64,000 nt of DNA from Myroides oncorhynchi (GTDB lineage Bacteria; Bacteroidota; Bacteroidia; Flavobacteriales; Flavobacteriaceae). This document shows, piece after piece, positions 61,921 through 64,000 of the stretch (positions are counted from its first letter, which is position 1; the number at the start of each line of letters is the position of its first letter). The position numbers and the translations under genes were made by a program. Location: positions 4,041,501 to 4,105,500 of the forward strand of contig NZ_JAJJMP010000001.1 in NCBI RefSeq assembly GCF_020905415.1, read 5' to 3'. The notes beneath the pieces are model-generated. The model ran no database searches. It was not told the DNA's origin and saw only the letters and a program-made list of their open reading frames with translations.

Positions 61921-62973
61921 TCAAAGCCTATTGTTGTAAATATCTATCGTAAAGAACTCCTGTACTTGATCATAAACACCTTGATCTAAAGCCACCTCCT
62001 TTAAGAACAATACATATGTAAAATCAAAATAATTGCGTTTCACATTAATACTTTTAATGGAGTGAACTAACTCCTTTGCAATAAACAGTTTTTGTTCCTT
62101 GGTGCCATTGTGATATACTGCTTTTACTACATCATCATTATACGTCCTTGCTTCAACCTCTTTAACAAAAACATGTTCAAACGTTATATAAATAGTTTTC
62201 TTAATCACCTCTTCCCACACAGCTCTATCTTGAATATTATTAATAGTCAAAGCAAACCAATTGACATAATCCTCATAGAATAATTCTATCTTCTTACTGT
62301 AGGTACGGATACGTCTTTCAAAAGCATTCATTGTTTCTATTACAGTTGCAAATATCTCATGTCCAATTGGCTTATTAAGACTCAACGTTACATAATGATT
62401 CACAGGTTCTAAAGCGATAGCCATTAAGTCCATTAACTTCTTGACATTAGCTCCTTCTAACGTTTTTCTACGTCCCGCTACAGACTTAATAGTCTGTTCC
62501 ATTATCTCCTGTACTTGTGCTGTAGTATATTGTTTCTCTTCAGTAGAGAATGTCAGTAAAAATAGCTGTTCTAAAGGTTTATTCTTTTTAAACACCTCCG
62601 TTAACCAATTCGTAATAGCATCCTTATCCATGCGTAGCATTACCTCCTCTGTCTCTGTTAACTTCTTCTTTTTCTTAGTAGTTATAGAAGCAGCTTTAGT
62701 TTTAGACGTAGTTTTAGTTCCATCCATCGCTAAGAGTACAGCTACTTTATGCACACATAGGTTCTCAGCATTAACACAGTCACAGGTAACTTCAGTCACT
62801 TTAGAAGCCAACATAAACAATTGTACATCATGACTTAACTCTCCTTCATCAACGAAAGCAACATAATGCCCTTTACTCTCTTGTTCTAATTCTCTCACAG
62901 GCAACTTTAGGGCTTTATTCTTATCTTTTTGACTAACAGAAGTAATTAACTCTGATATTTTCATAGTGTACAT
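61921..62973 (-). CDS. SWIM zinc-finger domain protein
   Basis: A 350-aa protein. Near residues 60-80 it has the SWIM pattern C-x-C...C-x-H (VTCDCVNAENLCVHKVAVLL), a zinc-binding fold often found near SNF2 helicases or in DNA-associated proteins. A basic Lys/Thr-rich linker (TTSKTKAASITTKKKKKLTE) follows, then a helical region to the end. No helicase gene is nearby in this window. An ATG three codons in (giving MKISELITSV) is an equally good start. Role unknown. Confidence 0.75.
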   Translation of the reverse strand: MYTMKISELITSVSQKDKNKALKLPVRELEQESKGHYVAFVDEGELSHDVQLFMLASKVTEVTCDCVNAENLCVHKVAVLLAMDGTKTTSKTKAASITTKKKKKLTETEEVMLRMDKDAITNWLTEVFKKNKPLEQLFLLTFSTEEKQYTTAQVQEIMEQTIKSVAGRRKTLEGANVKKLMDLMAIALEPVNHYVTLSLNKPIGHEIFATVIETMNAFERRIRTYSKKIELFYEDYVNWFALTINNIQDRAVWEEVIKKTIYITFEHVFVKEVEARTYNDDVVKAVYHNGTKEQKLFIAKELVHSIKSINVKRNYFDFTYVLFLKEVALDQGVYDQVQEFFTIDIYNNRL

Positions 62974-63161
62974 CTTTTATTATAAGGACAAAGTAACATA
63001 AAAAATAAATAGCAATATTGAGTTTTACATTTCAACGTCATATATGTCATTTTATTACACTTTTCTCATATTTTATATTCTATAATTATCTATTTAAAAA
63101 AATTAACTCATTCATTACAAAATATTCATTATCTTACACTTAACCAAAAAACACAAAAATT

Positions 63162-64000
63162 ATGATAGATTCATGGAAGACTCATAAAGTCACTAACCAA
63201 TTTGATGAATTAAAAGATTACAATTTATTTTCTACTGACACAGTGATGAATGAATATCTACAGCACCATCATCTAGAAGAATATATTTCTGAACTTAAAA
63301 AAACAGGTGAAGTATTAGGAACTAAAGAGTCCTTTGAAAAAGGAATCCGATGTAACCTATATTCCCCAACTTTAAAAGCATTCGATAGACGAGGTAATAG
63401 AATTGACCAAGTGGAGTTTCATCCGGACTGGCATCACTTTATGTCTGAGGCTAAAAAGACAGGTCTAATTTCATATGCGTATGAGAATAACAAAAAAGGT
63501 AGATGGGTATTTTCTGCAATTAATTTCATTTTACAGTCACAGGTAGAACCGGGTGCTTTATGCCCTGCGACTATGACACAGGCATCTATTCCACTAATTC
63601 AAAAAGAACATAGACTTTGGGAAGAACTGCAAGATAAATTACTGAGCAGAGAATATGACGAAAGAGACTTACCTATCTTAGAGAAAAAATCAATCTGGAT
63701 AGGTATGGGTATGACTGAAAAGCAAGGAGGTTCGGATGTTAGGTCTAATACTACTGTAGCTAAACGTATTGACACATTAAACACTGGCTATAAAGAATTC
63801 TTGCTGACAGGTCATAAGTGGTTCTTCTCTGCTCCTATGTGTGACGCACATCTTGTAGTAGCACGCATTGAAGACAATGACCAACTTGCTTGTTTCTATG
63901 TTCCACGCTGGAAACCAAATAATGAAAAAAACCCGGTAGAAATACAACGTCTAAAAGAAAAAGTAGGTAATAATAGTAATTCGAGTAGTGAAGTAGAATT
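63162..64000 (+). CDS. AidB-like acyl-CoA dehydrogenase (5' part, cut by the window edge)
   Basis: The frame begins at the ATG giving MIDSWKTHKVTNQFDELKDY and stays open through the end of the window (about 279 codons). It matches the AidB branch of the flavin-dependent acyl-CoA dehydrogenases: NLYSPTLKAFDRRGNRIDQV then FHPDWHHFM, LCPATMTQASIPLI, and the FAD-contacting GMGMTEKQGGSDVRSNTTVA, then LTGHKWFFSAPMCDAHLVVAR. E. coli AidB is induced by alkylation stress, but in Bacteroidota the substrate is unknown. The 3' half, with the helical domain, is outside the window. Confidence 0.88.
   Translation, partial: MIDSWKTHKVTNQFDELKDYNLFSTDTVMNEYLQHHHLEEYISELKKTGEVLGTKESFEKGIRCNLYSPTLKAFDRRGNRIDQVEFHPDWHHFMSEAKKTGLISYAYENNKKGRWVFSAINFILQSQVEPGALCPATMTQASIPLIQKEHRLWEELQDKLLSREYDERDLPILEKKSIWIGMGMTEKQGGSDVRSNTTVAKRIDTLNTGYKEFLLTGHKWFFSAPMCDAHLVVARIEDNDQLACFYVPRWKPNNEKNPVEIQRLKEKVGNNSNSSSEVE

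Noticed and set aside
62441..62833. Plus-strand open frame of 130 codons
   Set aside because: It is opposite the SWIM-domain gene and reads as Ser/Val-rich antisense sequence without start signals.
1..64000. tRNA and rRNA genes
   Set aside because: I looked in the intergenic regions for tRNA T-loop and anticodon patterns and for rRNA motifs and found none; a tRNA scan would be needed to be certain.

Overview
The window is AT-rich chromosomal DNA from a member of Bacteroidota, almost certainly Flavobacteriaceae; Myroides or a close relative is my best guess from protein style, not a proven assignment. Support comes from Bacteroidota-type promoters (TAnnTTTG about 7 bases before the predicted start of transcription), few Shine-Dalgarno sites, PorP/SprF, OmpA and gliding-type C-terminal domains of the type IX secretion system (T9SS), a fused ResB-CcsA cytochrome c biogenesis protein, and typical flavobacterial families (DUF4920, DUF4377, DUF3822, DUF6095).

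Layout. 0.2-19.9 kb is mostly housekeeping: nnr, an HMA-AraC fusion regulator, a GNAT acetyltransferase gene split by an intact IS4-family element, mnmD with two lipoprotein genes, ilvE, an SRPBCC protein, kdsB, a frameshifted tandem DUF4822 gene, a RecD/UvrD-like helicase, DUF3822-rsmD, RNase P RNA, murQ, terC, a TrmH-type methyltransferase, a sirtuin and small lipoproteins. 19.9-28.0 kb holds three paralogous secreted repeat proteins (1489, 579 and 580 aa). 28.6-33.1 kb has ccsBA and an aminotransferase.

33.5-46.9 kb is a second surface locus on the minus strand. In transcription order it encodes a 1889-aa repeat protein, an 855-aa and a 205-aa protein with the same VGIGT...LLPRV type of N-terminal module as the first cluster, a protein with a T9SS type B C-terminal domain, a PorP/SprF-like outer-membrane protein, and a PorE-like TPR/beta-propeller/OmpA protein. 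I read it as a dedicated surface-structure assembly locus. An AT-rich gap of about 2 kb separates it from a divergent membrane-bound LuxR-type regulator.

50.4-57.5 kb is a complete histidine operon (hisG-D-C-B-H-A-F-IE) preceded by a 19-codon leader peptide with five consecutive His codons and a terminator, so it is very likely attenuated. 57.6-60.4 kb has an alpha/beta hydrolase-like gene and then a graveyard: a 42-codon gene fragment at a perfect 20-bp inverted repeat, a decayed parD antitoxin gene, an unknown gene, and the second copy of a roughly 162-bp inverted-repeat-ended element whose other copy lies inside the T9SS locus. The window ends with an Xaa-Pro aminopeptidase, a SWIM zinc-finger protein and the start of an AidB-like acyl-CoA dehydrogenase that runs off the edge.

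All calls come from reading the sequence. Family names are from memory of conserved motifs; no database search was run.
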